Shown here: positions 27,232 to 36,621 of the stretch, piece by piece
How positions within the stretch are numbered: the stretch's first letter is position 1
How the letters are laid out: each line of letters begins with the position of its first letter
Assembly (NCBI GenBank): GCA_025351765.1
Contig: JANXVH010000170.1
Span: 1 to 64,000, forward strand
Origin: Pedobacter sp.
GTDB taxonomy: Bacteria; Bacteroidota; Bacteroidia; Sphingobacteriales; Sphingobacteriaceae
DNA length: 64,000 bases
Reading direction: 5' to 3'
The notes under the pieces: model-generated
Database searches by the model: none
Told to the model about the DNA's origin: nothing
Seen by the model: only the letters and a program-made list of their open reading frames with translations
Made by a program: the position numbers and the translations under genes

Positions 27232-30200
27232 TTATACTTTATCATAGAGCCAAACGCGAAGTAATGAGATCAATTGGTCTATATCAACAGGTTTTGAAAT
27301 GTAGTCAGATGCTCCTGCAGCAATGCATTTCTCCCTATCTCCCATCATTGCTTTGGCCGTAACAGCTAAAACAGGCAATTGTTTGTATGCGGGTATCTTC
27401 CTTATTTCCCTTGTACTTTCATATCCATCCATTTCAGGCATCATCATGTCCATTAATACAATATCTACCATCGGGTTTTCTTTCAATAGCTGGAGGGCTT
27501 CTTTTCCATCTGTAGCTGCCAGCACTTTCATTTTATGCAGTTCCAGCGCTTTGGTGAGGGAAAAAATATTACGAACATCATCATCAGCTATCAATACTGT
27601 TTTATTATTCAGCACCTCATACAAACCGCCTAATCTCTCAGATGCAGGTTTTCTGTTCTTGTCTACCGTCTTTTCTTCCACAAGGTGTAAAAAAAGACCA
27701 GCTTCATCTAAAATTCTCTGGTAAGAATGCGCAGTTTTTACCACAATAGAATCCGCATACTGTTTGATGCGGGTTTCTTCACCTTTAGAAAGGTTTTTAC
27801 CTGTAAAAATAATGATTGGCAGATTTTCCAGTCCTTCACTTTTCTTTATGGTCTCCAAGGTTTCGTAGGCCCTCTTGTCAGGGATCCCCATGTCTAGTAT
27901 TACGCAGTCCACTTCCTTTCTGTGTAGCGCATCAATGCCTTCGTTTACATTTCCCGCTACCTCTGTTGTAATGTTGTAATTGCCAAGAAAAAAGCTCAAT
28001 GCTTCGGCATGTTGCTTATTCTCTTCTACAATTAAAACTTTTTTAGGGTGTCTGCTTAACGCAAACTCCAATTTCTGAAAGATCTGCTGCATCTGCTCTA
28101 TAGCAAAAGGTTTGTTGATAAAATCTACTGCCCCTTTTAGCAAACTTTCCTTTTTAACCTCAAGCGATGACATGATGTGTACAGGAATAGGCTTAGTCTC
28201 TGGGTTTGATTTAAGCTCTTCCATTACCTGCCAGCCGTCTTTAATGGGCAACTGTATATCCAACAGGATCGCTGCGGGCTTGTAAAAATTAGCCATCTCT
28301 ATTCCCTGATCTCCCCTCACAGCAACAATTCCTTTATAGTTCCGCTTACGGGTAAAGTTCAGTAGTATTTTAGCGAAGGATGTATCGTCTTCAATAATCA
28401 AAATAACTTTATCACCTGGAACAATGTTAGACCTGTCATCTTCTAATTCCTGCGGAATGTGGTCTACTGTAAATTTTGGTGTATGTTGCTGTACCTTTTT
28501 TTCAAAGGAAGCCGGAGTAGTTAATAAGTTTTTAGTGGTGTCTTCAACGGTTATTAAAGAACCATCTGCAGGTAAGGAGAAGGAGAACTCACTGCCCACA
28601 TGTTCTTTACTGGTCAACGCAATTTCTCCTCCAAGCAGTTTGGAAAGCTCCCTGCTTATGGAAAGACCCAAGCCTGTTCCTCCAAACTTCCGGCGCGTTG
28701 AACCATCTGCTTGTTGAAAGGCTTCAAAGATTAACGCTTGCTTATCTAAAGGGATCCCTATTCCTGTATCTGATACCTTGAACACGAAAGCGTTATTTGT
28801 ATCATCTTTTTTAATGGTGAGTGCTACTTTACCATTTGCCGTAAACTTGATTGCATTAGAAAGCAGGTTTTTTAAGATTTGCTCTAGCCGCATCTTATCT
28901 GTTACTATATTTTCAACCTGATCTTCCAGATCTACAATCAATTCAAGATTTTTGCTCTTAGCTATCGGATTAAACAAAGAGCGCATGTCTGTCGCCACTT
29001 CAGTAAGATTCACTTTATCAAACTCAAGCGTCATCTTTCCAGCCTCAATCTTTGAAAGATCAAGAATCTCATCAATCAAGCCGAGCAATCCTTGTCCTGA
29101 GCTTTGTATTACCTCTGCGTATTCAATATATTCGGCATCAAGGTGTTCATTATCAGACATGAGTTTGGACAACAATAGAATTGAATTTAAAGGCGTCCTT
29201 AGCTCATGAGACATGTTGGCAAGAAATTCCGACTTATACTTCGTACTTAACTCTAGCTGTTCTGCCTTCTGTTGTATGTCCAGATTTCTTTCTAGTATCA
29301 ACTGATTCTTTTCTTCAAGCAAGCTGGTACGCTCTTCCAATTCCTGGTTGCTTTGCAACAATTCCTCTTGTTGCACCCTGAGCTCTTCTTCTGAAGTCTG
29401 AATCTTTTGTGTTTGTGCCTCAAGTTCAGAATTCAAACGTTCCAGATCCTGGTGTTGTGCCTGTAGTTCTTCTGCCTGTGCTTGAGTTTCTTCTAAAAGC
29501 TCTTGCATACGCTTACGGTTCTGAGCAACATAAACGGCAACACCAATATTCTCAGACACCCGTCTTAAATAGTCTAGATGGAGCAGAGTAAATGCATTTA
29601 ATGAGCCGAATTCCATTACACCAACCAGTGCCCCGTTTCTTAAAACAGGAACTGCAACGATACTTGTTGGCTGAGTTGACCCAGATGCATAGCTGATGGT
29701 CATTTCGCCATCAGGGATTTTGTTGATGATGATGGGTTTGCCAGATTTGATTACCTGTCCCAACATTCCCTCGCCTATTTGGAGCACCTTTCTTTTCTCT
29801 CCTTCTTTTAGCGCGTAGCTTCCTTCCAGCTGCAGTTTGTTATCGTCGCCAAGCAGGTAAAACGCAGCTACATTACTGTTGGTATGGTTTACAATATTTT
29901 CTACTATATCATTAGTTAGGGTCTGGATATTTTTCTCTCCAACCATTTTATCGTTTAAACTGGCTACTCCTGTTTGCAGCCATTCTTTGTCGGCCAGGAG
30001 GGAAAATGAATCCTGAAGCGACCTTGCCATCGAATTCAATGAACCAGCCAAACTACCAAGTCCATCTTTTTCCTTTTCATCAAACCTGATCTGGTAATCC
30101 CCATTAGAAATTTTACCAGCAATATTTTGTATTACTTCTATCCTTTTGGCTATCTCCTCATTTTTATCTTCAAGTTCTTTTTGCAGTTTCACTCTTGTCG

Positions 30201-30816
30201 TGAAATCACTGGATACCTTCAGGTAAAAAAAGTAGGTAATCAATATGGAGAGCGCAGCGGCAATTAAGATCAATGCGGGAGTATAACCTGCTGCTTTATT
30301 TAATTCCTCTGTTCGCAAGTTCAGCAGGTGTCTTTCCTCTGCCTGCATTTTTTTAATGATAACCCGGGCGTCATCCATAAACGCCTTACCTCTAAGTAAA
30401 TCATTTACACTAACGCTCCCTCCTCTACTCTTCAAATCAATAGTCTGCTCAAGAACGGCAATCCGGTTCTCTCCTATCTTCTGCAGCCGCTTTACATTTT
30501 CCTGTTGAAAAGGATTGTCTCTTGTTTTTAAAGCTATCTGGCTTAATAGATCTGCAGCATGCTCTTTAGCTCCAATATAGGGCTCTAAAAAAACCTTATC
30601 CCCGGTTAATAAGTATCCGCGCTGCCCGGTTTCTGCATCTTTAAGTGTAGAAATTACACCGTCTAGGTTAGTCATAACGCTGTTGCTGTGCGCAACGAGA
30701 TCTGCACTTTTTATCAGGTTATTGATGCTGATATACGATGCCAGCGAGGTGACAAATAATATTAATAACGAAAGCCCTAAGCCAAGTCTTAAGTTATTCT
30801 TTACCGATGAATTCAT
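27232..30816 (-). CDS. Hybrid sensor histidine kinase: CHASE3-HAMP-GAF-coiled coil-kinase-three receivers
   Basis: A 1194-residue membrane kinase. Helix 1 (about 12-32) and helix 2 (about 178-200) flank a CHASE3-like sensor (DAETGQRGYLLTG). HAMP follows (about 200-270), then GAF (about 285-435), a long coiled coil (about 435-525), HisKA with His537 (FLANMSHELRTPLNS), and an ATPase domain (N, G1 SDTGIGIP, G2 GGTGLGLS). Three receivers follow with Asp853, Asp975 and Asp1123. The second has Glu931-Glu932 where an acidic pair is expected and reads KTAHS in place of the usual KPF-type segment, so it may be a degenerate relay. It is the core of the island. Confidence 0.94.
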   Translation of the reverse strand: MNSSVKNNLRLGLGLSLLILFVTSLASYISINNLIKSADLVAHSNSVMTNLDGVISTLKDAETGQRGYLLTGDKVFLEPYIGAKEHAADLLSQIALKTRDNPFQQENVKRLQKIGENRIAVLEQTIDLKSRGGSVSVNDLLRGKAFMDDARVIIKKMQAEERHLLNLRTEELNKAAGYTPALILIAAALSILITYFFYLKVSSDFTTRVKLQKELEDKNEEIAKRIEVIQNIAGKISNGDYQIRFDEKEKDGLGSLAGSLNSMARSLQDSFSLLADKEWLQTGVASLNDKMVGEKNIQTLTNDIVENIVNHTNSNVAAFYLLGDDNKLQLEGSYALKEGEKRKVLQIGEGMLGQVIKSGKPIIINKIPDGEMTISYASGSTQPTSIVAVPVLRNGALVGVMEFGSLNAFTLLHLDYLRRVSENIGVAVYVAQNRKRMQELLEETQAQAEELQAQHQDLERLNSELEAQTQKIQTSEEELRVQQEELLQSNQELEERTSLLEEKNQLILERNLDIQQKAEQLELSTKYKSEFLANMSHELRTPLNSILLLSKLMSDNEHLDAEYIEYAEVIQSSGQGLLGLIDEILDLSKIEAGKMTLEFDKVNLTEVATDMRSLFNPIAKSKNLELIVDLEDQVENIVTDKMRLEQILKNLLSNAIKFTANGKVALTIKKDDTNNAFVFKVSDTGIGIPLDKQALIFEAFQQADGSTRRKFGGTGLGLSISRELSKLLGGEIALTSKEHVGSEFSFSLPADGSLITVEDTTKNLLTTPASFEKKVQQHTPKFTVDHIPQELEDDRSNIVPGDKVILIIEDDTSFAKILLNFTRKRNYKGIVAVRGDQGIEMANFYKPAAILLDIQLPIKDGWQVMEELKSNPETKPIPVHIMSSLEVKKESLLKGAVDFINKPFAIEQMQQIFQKLEFALSRHPKKVLIVEENKQHAEALSFFLGNYNITTEVAGNVNEGIDALHRKEVDCVILDMGIPDKRAYETLETIKKSEGLENLPIIIFTGKNLSKGEETRIKQYADSIVVKTAHSYQRILDEAGLFLHLVEEKTVDKNRKPASERLGGLYEVLNNKTVLIADDDVRNIFSLTKALELHKMKVLAATDGKEALQLLKENPMVDIVLMDMMMPEMDGYESTREIRKIPAYKQLPVLAVTAKAMMGDREKCIAAGASDYISKPVDIDQLISLLRVWLYDKV

Positions 30817-30828
30817 AAAAATCTATTG

Positions 30829-31953
30829 TTAATCTTTTTCTGACCCTACATTAACTGGTAATATAAAATAAAATTCGGAGCCTTCACCTACTTTACTTTT
30901 AACACCAATCTCTCCCATGTGACGTCTAATAATCTCAGCAGAGATATACAATCCTATCCCTAATCCCTGAAAGTGTATGGCTGTTTCTTCAACCCTATAA
31001 AACTTCTCAAACACATGCTTTTGTAGTTCTGGAGCTATCCCAATACCAAAATCGCGCACACCCAGATAGATTTTATCGCCCATAGTTTCCACACTGATTT
31101 GTACTTCTGTAGTGCCTGGAGAATACTTGATGGCGTTGGTTAAAAAATTAATAATTACCTGTTCTATGCGTGTTTCATCTGCATGGATTTCTTTGGAAAC
31201 GGTTCCTTTTCGAATCAATTTGAAATCAGAATTCGATTGAAAAATGATTTCTATAACACTATCCAGTAATACATTTAGATCAAAGAATTTTTTGTTTAAC
31301 TTTAGTTTACCGCTTTCAATTTTGGAGATATCAAGCAAATCAGCAATCAGATCGTTCAACTTTTCCATCTGAACCTGCGCCTTACCAAGGTGGCTCTTTA
31401 CCGTCTCAATATCACCACGCTCAAGATTCCGCTCAAGCAGCTGCATATAGCCTTTTACACTCGTTAAAGGGGTTTTAAGTTCATGGCTCGCAATACTAAT
31501 AAACTCATCCTTTTTTCTTTCTGCCTGCTTCCTAAACTCAATTTCCTCCATCAGCGCATTTTGGATCTCTATAAGTTTCCTATTCTGCTCGTAAATCCTG
31601 TAGAATGTTTTCACTTTAAGAAGCAAGATATCCATATCAACGGGCTTGGTAATGTAATCAAGACCACCTGATGAATAACCTTTAGTTATAAACCTGTTAT
31701 CGGTATTGACAGCCGACAGGAAAATAATTGCTGTTTCCTTTGCTTTACTATAGCCAGAAATAGCTTCGGCTACTTCAAAACCATCCATACCGGGCATTTG
31801 AACATCTAAAATGATCAAAACATATTCGTTTTTCAGCACCTTTTTAAGGGCGTCCTCCCCAGAGGATGCGGTATCAACTTCAAAGTTATGCCTTTCTAAA
31901 ACCTTTTTCAACGAAATAAGATTCTCGGGGGTATCATCTACTATTAATATCAT
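30829..31953 (-). CDS. Response regulator-histidine kinase hybrid (N-terminal receiver)
   Basis: A 374-residue soluble protein. Receiver at 1-120 with Asp50 (LIILDVQMPGMDGF), a short coiled coil, HisKA with His157 (FISIASHELKTPLTS) and an ATPase domain (GVRDFGIGI, GLGIGLYIS). It has no membrane helix, so its kinase output is probably set by phosphorylation of its own receiver, perhaps by the large hybrid kinase 12 bp downstream. It is the first gene of the minus-strand signalling run. Confidence 0.92.
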   Translation of the reverse strand: MILIVDDTPENLISLKKVLERHNFEVDTASSGEDALKKVLKNEYVLIILDVQMPGMDGFEVAEAISGYSKAKETAIIFLSAVNTDNRFITKGYSSGGLDYITKPVDMDILLLKVKTFYRIYEQNRKLIEIQNALMEEIEFRKQAERKKDEFISIASHELKTPLTSVKGYMQLLERNLERGDIETVKSHLGKAQVQMEKLNDLIADLLDISKIESGKLKLNKKFFDLNVLLDSVIEIIFQSNSDFKLIRKGTVSKEIHADETRIEQVIINFLTNAIKYSPGTTEVQISVETMGDKIYLGVRDFGIGIAPELQKHVFEKFYRVEETAIHFQGLGIGLYISAEIIRRHMGEIGVKSKVGEGSEFYFILPVNVGSEKD

Positions 31954-32048
31954 TCTCGAAGGAAAATGGACATTTTAACATTGTACAATTTGCGAGAATA
32001 TTTGTGAAATAATTTCATATCATATTAAAATCTGTAAAAATAAGGTCG

Positions 32049-32888
32049 TTAAAGATCAGTAGCGCTAAATGTATCGCCTTGTTTAATATCTCCTGTTTCG
32101 AAACCCTTTTTAAACCAATACATCCGTTGCGCCGAGGTCCCATGAGTAAACGCATCTGGCACAACTTCTCCTTGTGCCTGCTTCTGCAGCTTATCATCAC
32201 CTATGGCATTAGCGGCATTTAGCGCTTCTTCAATATCACCACTCTCCAGTTTAAAATCTTTTAAATTTTGTGCGTGATGTGCCCACATTCCGGCAAGGAA
32301 ATCTGCCTGTAGCTCAAGCTTTACAGAAAGCTTATTGTATTCCGTGTCACTCACTTTACCCCTTGCTGCATCAAGTTTTGCAGAAATTCCTAGCAAATTC
32401 TGTACATGATGGCCAACCTCATGTGCAATTACATAAGCCTGTGCGAAATCACCTGCAGCACCAAAGCGGGTCTTCAATTCTTCGTAAAACGAAAGGTCAA
32501 TATATATTTTTCTATCCCCCGGGCAATAGAATGGGCCTACGGCCGAACTGGCACCTCCACAGGCAGACTGAACATAATTTGTAAACAGCGTAAGTTTTTC
32601 TGGCTCCTGATAGGTAGAACCCATTTCTTTAAACTGAATTTTCCATACCTGATTGGTAGATTCAAATACCCCATCAACAAATTTACCTTCAGCATCTGTA
32701 GGGTCGCCGGTTTTTCCTTCCGTAACCTGACCTTGTCCTGCGGGAAGCTGACTGACAAGACCGGTAAGATCCTGTCCAAAAATTAATCCAATAATGACTA
32801 CAATAACTCCAATGCCACCGCCAAGGGCACCGCCACTCATTCCTCTTCTATCGTCTATATTGCCACTTCCTTTTCCGAACCACTGCAT
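32049..32888 (-). CDS. Putative neutral zinc metallopeptidase (YpfJ family)
   Basis: A 279-residue protein of the YpfJ/KPN_02809 family. The N-terminus MQWFGKGSGNIDDRRG is the family start, followed by a glycine-rich membrane helix (about 22-42). The zinc motif HEVGHHVQN is intact and LQADFLAGMWAHH supplies the downstream conserved region. The catalytic domain most likely faces the periplasm. Substrates are unknown. It lies after gltX on the same strand with a 67-bp gap. Confidence 0.92.
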   Translation of the reverse strand: MQWFGKGSGNIDDRRGMSGGALGGGIGVIVVIIGLIFGQDLTGLVSQLPAGQGQVTEGKTGDPTDAEGKFVDGVFESTNQVWKIQFKEMGSTYQEPEKLTLFTNYVQSACGGASSAVGPFYCPGDRKIYIDLSFYEELKTRFGAAGDFAQAYVIAHEVGHHVQNLLGISAKLDAARGKVSDTEYNKLSVKLELQADFLAGMWAHHAQNLKDFKLESGDIEEALNAANAIGDDKLQKQAQGEVVPDAFTHGTSAQRMYWFKKGFETGDIKQGDTFSATDL

Positions 32889-32955
32889 ATAAAAATCGTT
32901 TATTTGGTATACTAATTACAAATATCAATTGTTATACCAAACTGCAATTTTTTAG

Positions 32956-34467
32956 CTATTGATTAAATATCGTTATCGCTGTGCGAATTCTCTTTTGAAC
33001 TTCTTCATATCCTAAAGCAACGGAAATATCAAAAACACCGGGGCCAAATTTCCCACCCACCAGCATAATCCGCAAAGGAAGCATCAGTTCTCCCGCCTTA
33101 AAGTTGTGTGCTACGGCCAGTTCTTTGAATTTATCTTCTTGTTCTAATGCGATTAAACTACCTGTTAGTGATGCGGAAAATTCTTCAAAAAAAGCTGCTT
33201 TTTCTACCGCCCATTTGGGTTTCACAGCAGCAAGGTCATAGCTATCAGGTATGGCAAAAAAGTAACCTGACTGCTGTACAAAATCTGTAATTAGGTTACA
33301 CCTGTCTTTGATTAAATCAATTACTTTCAATAAATAATTGTCGTTCGCAATTGAAATACCCGTTGTTTTAAGCGCATTTGTTACTGCAGGGGCTAATGTA
33401 ATAGCGGCCGAGTTTTTAATCCATTCATGGTTATACCACTTCGCTTTTTCAAAATCAAACTTTGCTCCCGCCTTGCTTATTCTTTCTACCGAAAATTTCT
33501 CTATAAGTTCGGGCAGGGTAAACATTTCCTGATCGGTACCATCATTCCAGCCCAGCATGGCAAGTAGGTTTACAAAGGCCTCTGGCATAAAACCAAGTTC
33601 TTTAAATCCTGCCGTTAAATCGCCTGTTTTAGGGTCTGCCCAGTTTTGTGCGAAAACAGGAAAGCCCAATCTATCGCCATCTCGCTTGCTCAGCTTACCA
33701 TTCCCATCTGGTTTTAAGATCAGTGGTAAATGCAACCATGCTGGCATTATATCTTCCCAGCCCAGGTAACGCCACAATAGAATATGGATTGGAGCAGATG
33801 GCAGCCACTCTTCTCCCCTAAAAACATGGGTTATCTCCATGGCTTTATCATCTGCCACAACAGCCAGGTGATAGGTAGGCATTCCATCTGCTTTTAAAAG
33901 CACTTTATCATCTATTAAGTTGGTTTCAAAACTCACATGGCCTCTTATCAGGTCTGTAAAAGAAACCAACTCATCTTCTGGCATTTTTATACGCACAACG
34001 TAAGGCACATGCTCAGACAAAAGTTTAGCTACCTCATCTTCGCTCATCGTAAGGGAATTGTGCATCTGAGCTCTTGTTGCCAGTCCGTACGTAAAATTGT
34101 TTACTTCTTTACGCTTTGCATCCAACTCCTCTGGTGTATCAAATGCATAGTAAGCGTATCCATCGGCAATCAGCTGGTCTGCATATTGTTTATAAGTAGG
34201 TTTTCTTTCGCTCTGACGGTAGGGGCCAAACGGGCCGCCTACCTGCGGACTTTCATCTGGTATCATTCCGCACCATTCCAAGCAGGAAACGATATATGCT
34301 TCGGCGCCTTCCACAAACCGAGTTTGATCGGTGTCTTCTACCCTTAGCACAAATGTGCCATTGTGCTTTTTAGCAAATAAATAATTGAACAGCGCAGTGC
34401 GTACACCACCCAGGTGCAGTCCGCCTGTAGGACTCGGCGCAAATCTTACTCTTACTTTCTTTTCCAT
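32956..34467 (-). CDS. gltX: Glutamate--tRNA ligase
   Basis: A 503-residue class I synthetase. HIGH-equivalent in RFAPSPTGGLHLGGVRTAL, KMSKS-equivalent KLSKRDG, and FVLRVEDTDQTRFV of the Rossmann core are present; the C-terminal helical anticodon domain completes the bacterial GluRS. A CAAAGATA box (34479-34486) gives a TATCTTTG -7 element 11 bases before the ATG, directly abutting the -7 element of the divergent kinase gene. Confidence 0.97.
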   Translation of the reverse strand: MEKKVRVRFAPSPTGGLHLGGVRTALFNYLFAKKHNGTFVLRVEDTDQTRFVEGAEAYIVSCLEWCGMIPDESPQVGGPFGPYRQSERKPTYKQYADQLIADGYAYYAFDTPEELDAKRKEVNNFTYGLATRAQMHNSLTMSEDEVAKLLSEHVPYVVRIKMPEDELVSFTDLIRGHVSFETNLIDDKVLLKADGMPTYHLAVVADDKAMEITHVFRGEEWLPSAPIHILLWRYLGWEDIMPAWLHLPLILKPDGNGKLSKRDGDRLGFPVFAQNWADPKTGDLTAGFKELGFMPEAFVNLLAMLGWNDGTDQEMFTLPELIEKFSVERISKAGAKFDFEKAKWYNHEWIKNSAAITLAPAVTNALKTTGISIANDNYLLKVIDLIKDRCNLITDFVQQSGYFFAIPDSYDLAAVKPKWAVEKAAFFEEFSASLTGSLIALEQEDKFKELAVAHNFKAGELMLPLRIMLVGGKFGPGVFDISVALGYEEVQKRIRTAITIFNQ

Positions 34468-34478
34468 ATTACTACCTG

Positions 34479-34494
34479 CAAAGATATATTTTTG
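34479..34494. promoter_or_regulatory. Abutting divergent -7 elements of gltX and a histidine kinase gene
   Basis: CAAAGATA (34479-34486; TATCTTTG on the minus strand) is followed with no spacer by TATTTTTG (34487-34494). Each fits TAnnTTTG for one of the two divergent genes, and the 16 bases form a near-palindrome. Clear -33 TTG elements were not found for either. Confidence 0.5.
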
Positions 34495-34513
34495 TAATTT
34501 GCCTACATAATCT

Positions 34514-35734
34514 ATGAACCCCTACGAGAAAAAGCGGCGCTGGAAATTCTTTCTGTTGATATTTGCCATTATTATAGGTGCGGCTTCTGTTTTCTACAGT
34601 GATTTTTTTGTAAAAAAAATGGAACGCGAAGAGCGCCTGCAGTTCCATCTCTATGTTAAGGTAACAGAACAGGCCATTATGATGTACGATGAAGATCGTT
34701 ACACCAGCTTAATTGACCTGATCAGGGCAAACAACAAATTGCCGGTTATCATGATAGATTCAAAGGGAGAAATACGCGGCTACCAGGGGCTGGACTCCAC
34801 AAAAACAAATTACGATGTGGAGAACAAACCCGGTGTTTCATTTGATCCCGCTTATTTTAAACGGGAACTTAGAAAAATGAAAGCCCAATATGCTCCTATA
34901 CCTATAAATACAATGGGCTTAGATGGCTCCAGCTGGTATATTTACCACAAAGATTCTCCAACCTTAACTCAGCTACGGTACTTTCCATACATCCAATTAG
35001 GTGTAATTTCCTTATTTTTATTAACAGCTTATGTGGCCTTCAGCTCAGCAAGAAAAGCAGAGCAAGATCAGGTATGGGTAGGTATGGCTAAAGAAACAGC
35101 CCACCAACTAGGCACCCCAATATCATCCCTTATGGCCTGGGTTGAGCTCATGAAATCTCGATTTAATGCAGAAGACGACCCGCTCATAGCGGAAATGGAA
35201 AACGACATTAAGCGTTTAGAAGTAATTACAGACCGATTCTCCAAAATTGGTTCGAAACCCATTCTTGACGATCATGTGGTTTTTGTAGTAATTCAGAATT
35301 TTGTAGCCTATTTTAAACTAAGAACTTCAGACAAAGTCATCTTTACCATCACAGGAGATGAACAGGTCCGCGCCATGCTAAATGTTCCGCTATTTGATTG
35401 GGTAATCGAAAATCTATTGAAAAATGCAGCAAATGCCATAGAAAATGAAGGAAGAATAACCATCAACATCATCGAGAACCTTGCTAAAGAAGAAGTTTTT
35501 ATAGATGTAACTGATACCGGTAAAGGCATTGCCCGCTCCAAGTTTGACGCCGTTTTTCAGCCTGGCTATACTACCCGTAAACGGGGATGGGGGCTTGGGC
35601 TTTCCCTCACTAAAAGAATAATAAATAACTACCATAGTGGAGAAATATTTGTTAAGGATTCTGATTTGGGCAAGGGTACCACGTTTCGCATTATATTAAA
35701 AAGCAGCATTACTTATGAACCGACCGAAAACTAG
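34514..35734 (+). CDS. Membrane sensor histidine kinase
   Basis: A 406-residue kinase with two membrane helices (about 10-28 and 157-176) bounding a periplasmic sensor of about 125 residues. The dimerisation helix carries His197 in MAKETAHQLGTPISSLMAW, an HQLGTP-type phosphoacceptor box. The ATPase domain has an N box (ENLLKNAANAIE), G1 (VTDTGKGIA) and G2 (RGWGLGLSLTKR). There is no receiver and no adjacent response regulator, so it is an orphan kinase. It overlaps the DinB gene by 20 bp. Confidence 0.92.
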   Translation: MNPYEKKRRWKFFLLIFAIIIGAASVFYSDFFVKKMEREERLQFHLYVKVTEQAIMMYDEDRYTSLIDLIRANNKLPVIMIDSKGEIRGYQGLDSTKTNYDVENKPGVSFDPAYFKRELRKMKAQYAPIPINTMGLDGSSWYIYHKDSPTLTQLRYFPYIQLGVISLFLLTAYVAFSSARKAEQDQVWVGMAKETAHQLGTPISSLMAWVELMKSRFNAEDDPLIAEMENDIKRLEVITDRFSKIGSKPILDDHVVFVVIQNFVAYFKLRTSDKVIFTITGDEQVRAMLNVPLFDWVIENLLKNAANAIENEGRITINIIENLAKEEVFIDVTDTGKGIARSKFDAVFQPGYTTRKRGWGLGLSLTKRIINNYHSGEIFVKDSDLGKGTTFRIILKSSITYEPTEN

Positions 35735-36221
35735 TGAATATCCCATCTGGGGAGAAACTTATATTAAACTTGTTCATGGCAACGTTGTTGACATCCTAGA
35801 ACGACAGGTTACTGAATTTGCCGACTTCATCATTAGTCTTGAAGATAAATCTGATTATGCTTATGCCCCTGGCAAATGGACTATAAAAGAGTTAATAGGT
35901 CATATTATTGATACCGAAAGGATTTTGGTTTACAGGTTAACTTGCTTTGCAAGGCATGAACTCCAGTCCCTTCCAGGCTTTGAAGAAGATGATTATGTTG
36001 CAAATGCTCACTTCTCTGACAGAGCCCTAACCAGCTTTTCAGAAGAATTTTCGTTGTTACGCCGGGCCAATTTATACCTCATCAAATCTCTGACAGAGGA
36101 GGAGTTGAACCGCAGCGGGATTGCATCAGAAAGAAAAATTACAGTAAGGGCAATTGTATACATTATTGCCGGACATATTATGCACCATACCGCCATTATA
36201 AAAGATCGGTATTTAGGATAA
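35715..36221 (+). CDS. DinB-family metal-binding protein
   Basis: A 168-residue four-helix-bundle protein. The histidines expected for the metal triad lie in IKELIGHIIDTER and IAGHIMHHTAIIKD. Family members include DNA-damage-inducible DinB of Bacillus and thiol transferases (bacillithiol-, mycothiol-dependent). Sequence alone does not separate them. The frame begins inside the kinase gene (20-bp overlap), so expression is probably coupled. It converges on the VOC gene with 4 bp between stops. Confidence 0.9.
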   Translation: MNRPKTSEYPIWGETYIKLVHGNVVDILERQVTEFADFIISLEDKSDYAYAPGKWTIKELIGHIIDTERILVYRLTCFARHELQSLPGFEEDDYVANAHFSDRALTSFSEEFSLLRRANLYLIKSLTEEELNRSGIASERKITVRAIVYIIAGHIMHHTAIIKDRYLG

Positions 36222-36225
36222 ATCC

Positions 36226-36621
36226 TTACTCCATTGGATTGAAACAGATTTCCCAGTAATTACCTTCAGGATCTGTTACTATTCCAGAATAACCACCCCA
36301 GGAAACCTTTTCAGGCTTTTTAACAATGGGAACACCCTTTCTTTCCATTTCCATAAACAGCTCATCTGTTTCTTTTAATGAATTGGTATTGATCGTTAGG
36401 TAGTATTTAGGAAAGGTGCCTTCCGCAGTATTAGCGTTCCCAATATAAATTGCATGGTCATCCAGTTTATAAATGCTAAAGATTAATCCATGCTTAAGTC
36501 TAAACATTATAATTTCTGAACTCTCTGATTGGATTTCCCAGCCAAAAGAATTCGAATAAAAATCTTTTAATTTTAAAAGGTCTTTGGCGGCAATAGTAAC
36601 TGCATTTATCTGTGTTCTCAT
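36226..36621 (-). CDS. VOC-superfamily (glyoxalase/bleomycin-resistance-like) protein
   Basis: A 131-residue single-module vicinal oxygen chelate protein. AITIAAKDLLKLKDFYSNSFGW-type start (seen here as VTIAAKDLLKLKDFYSNSFG) and the C-terminal GIVTDPEGNYWEICFNP with the metal-binding Glu are typical. The first-position metal ligand is not obvious, so enzymatic activity is unsure. Specific substrate unknown. Confidence 0.88.
   Translation of the reverse strand: MRTQINAVTIAAKDLLKLKDFYSNSFGWEIQSESSEIIMFRLKHGLIFSIYKLDDHAIYIGNANTAEGTFPKYYLTINTNSLKETDELFMEMERKGVPIVKKPEKVSWGGYSGIVTDPEGNYWEICFNPME

Noticed and set aside
31952..31999. Inverted repeat ATTCTCG ... CGAGAAT before the receiver-kinase gene
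   Set aside because: Seven-base arms 34 bases apart in an A/T-rich spacer are too weak to call an operator.
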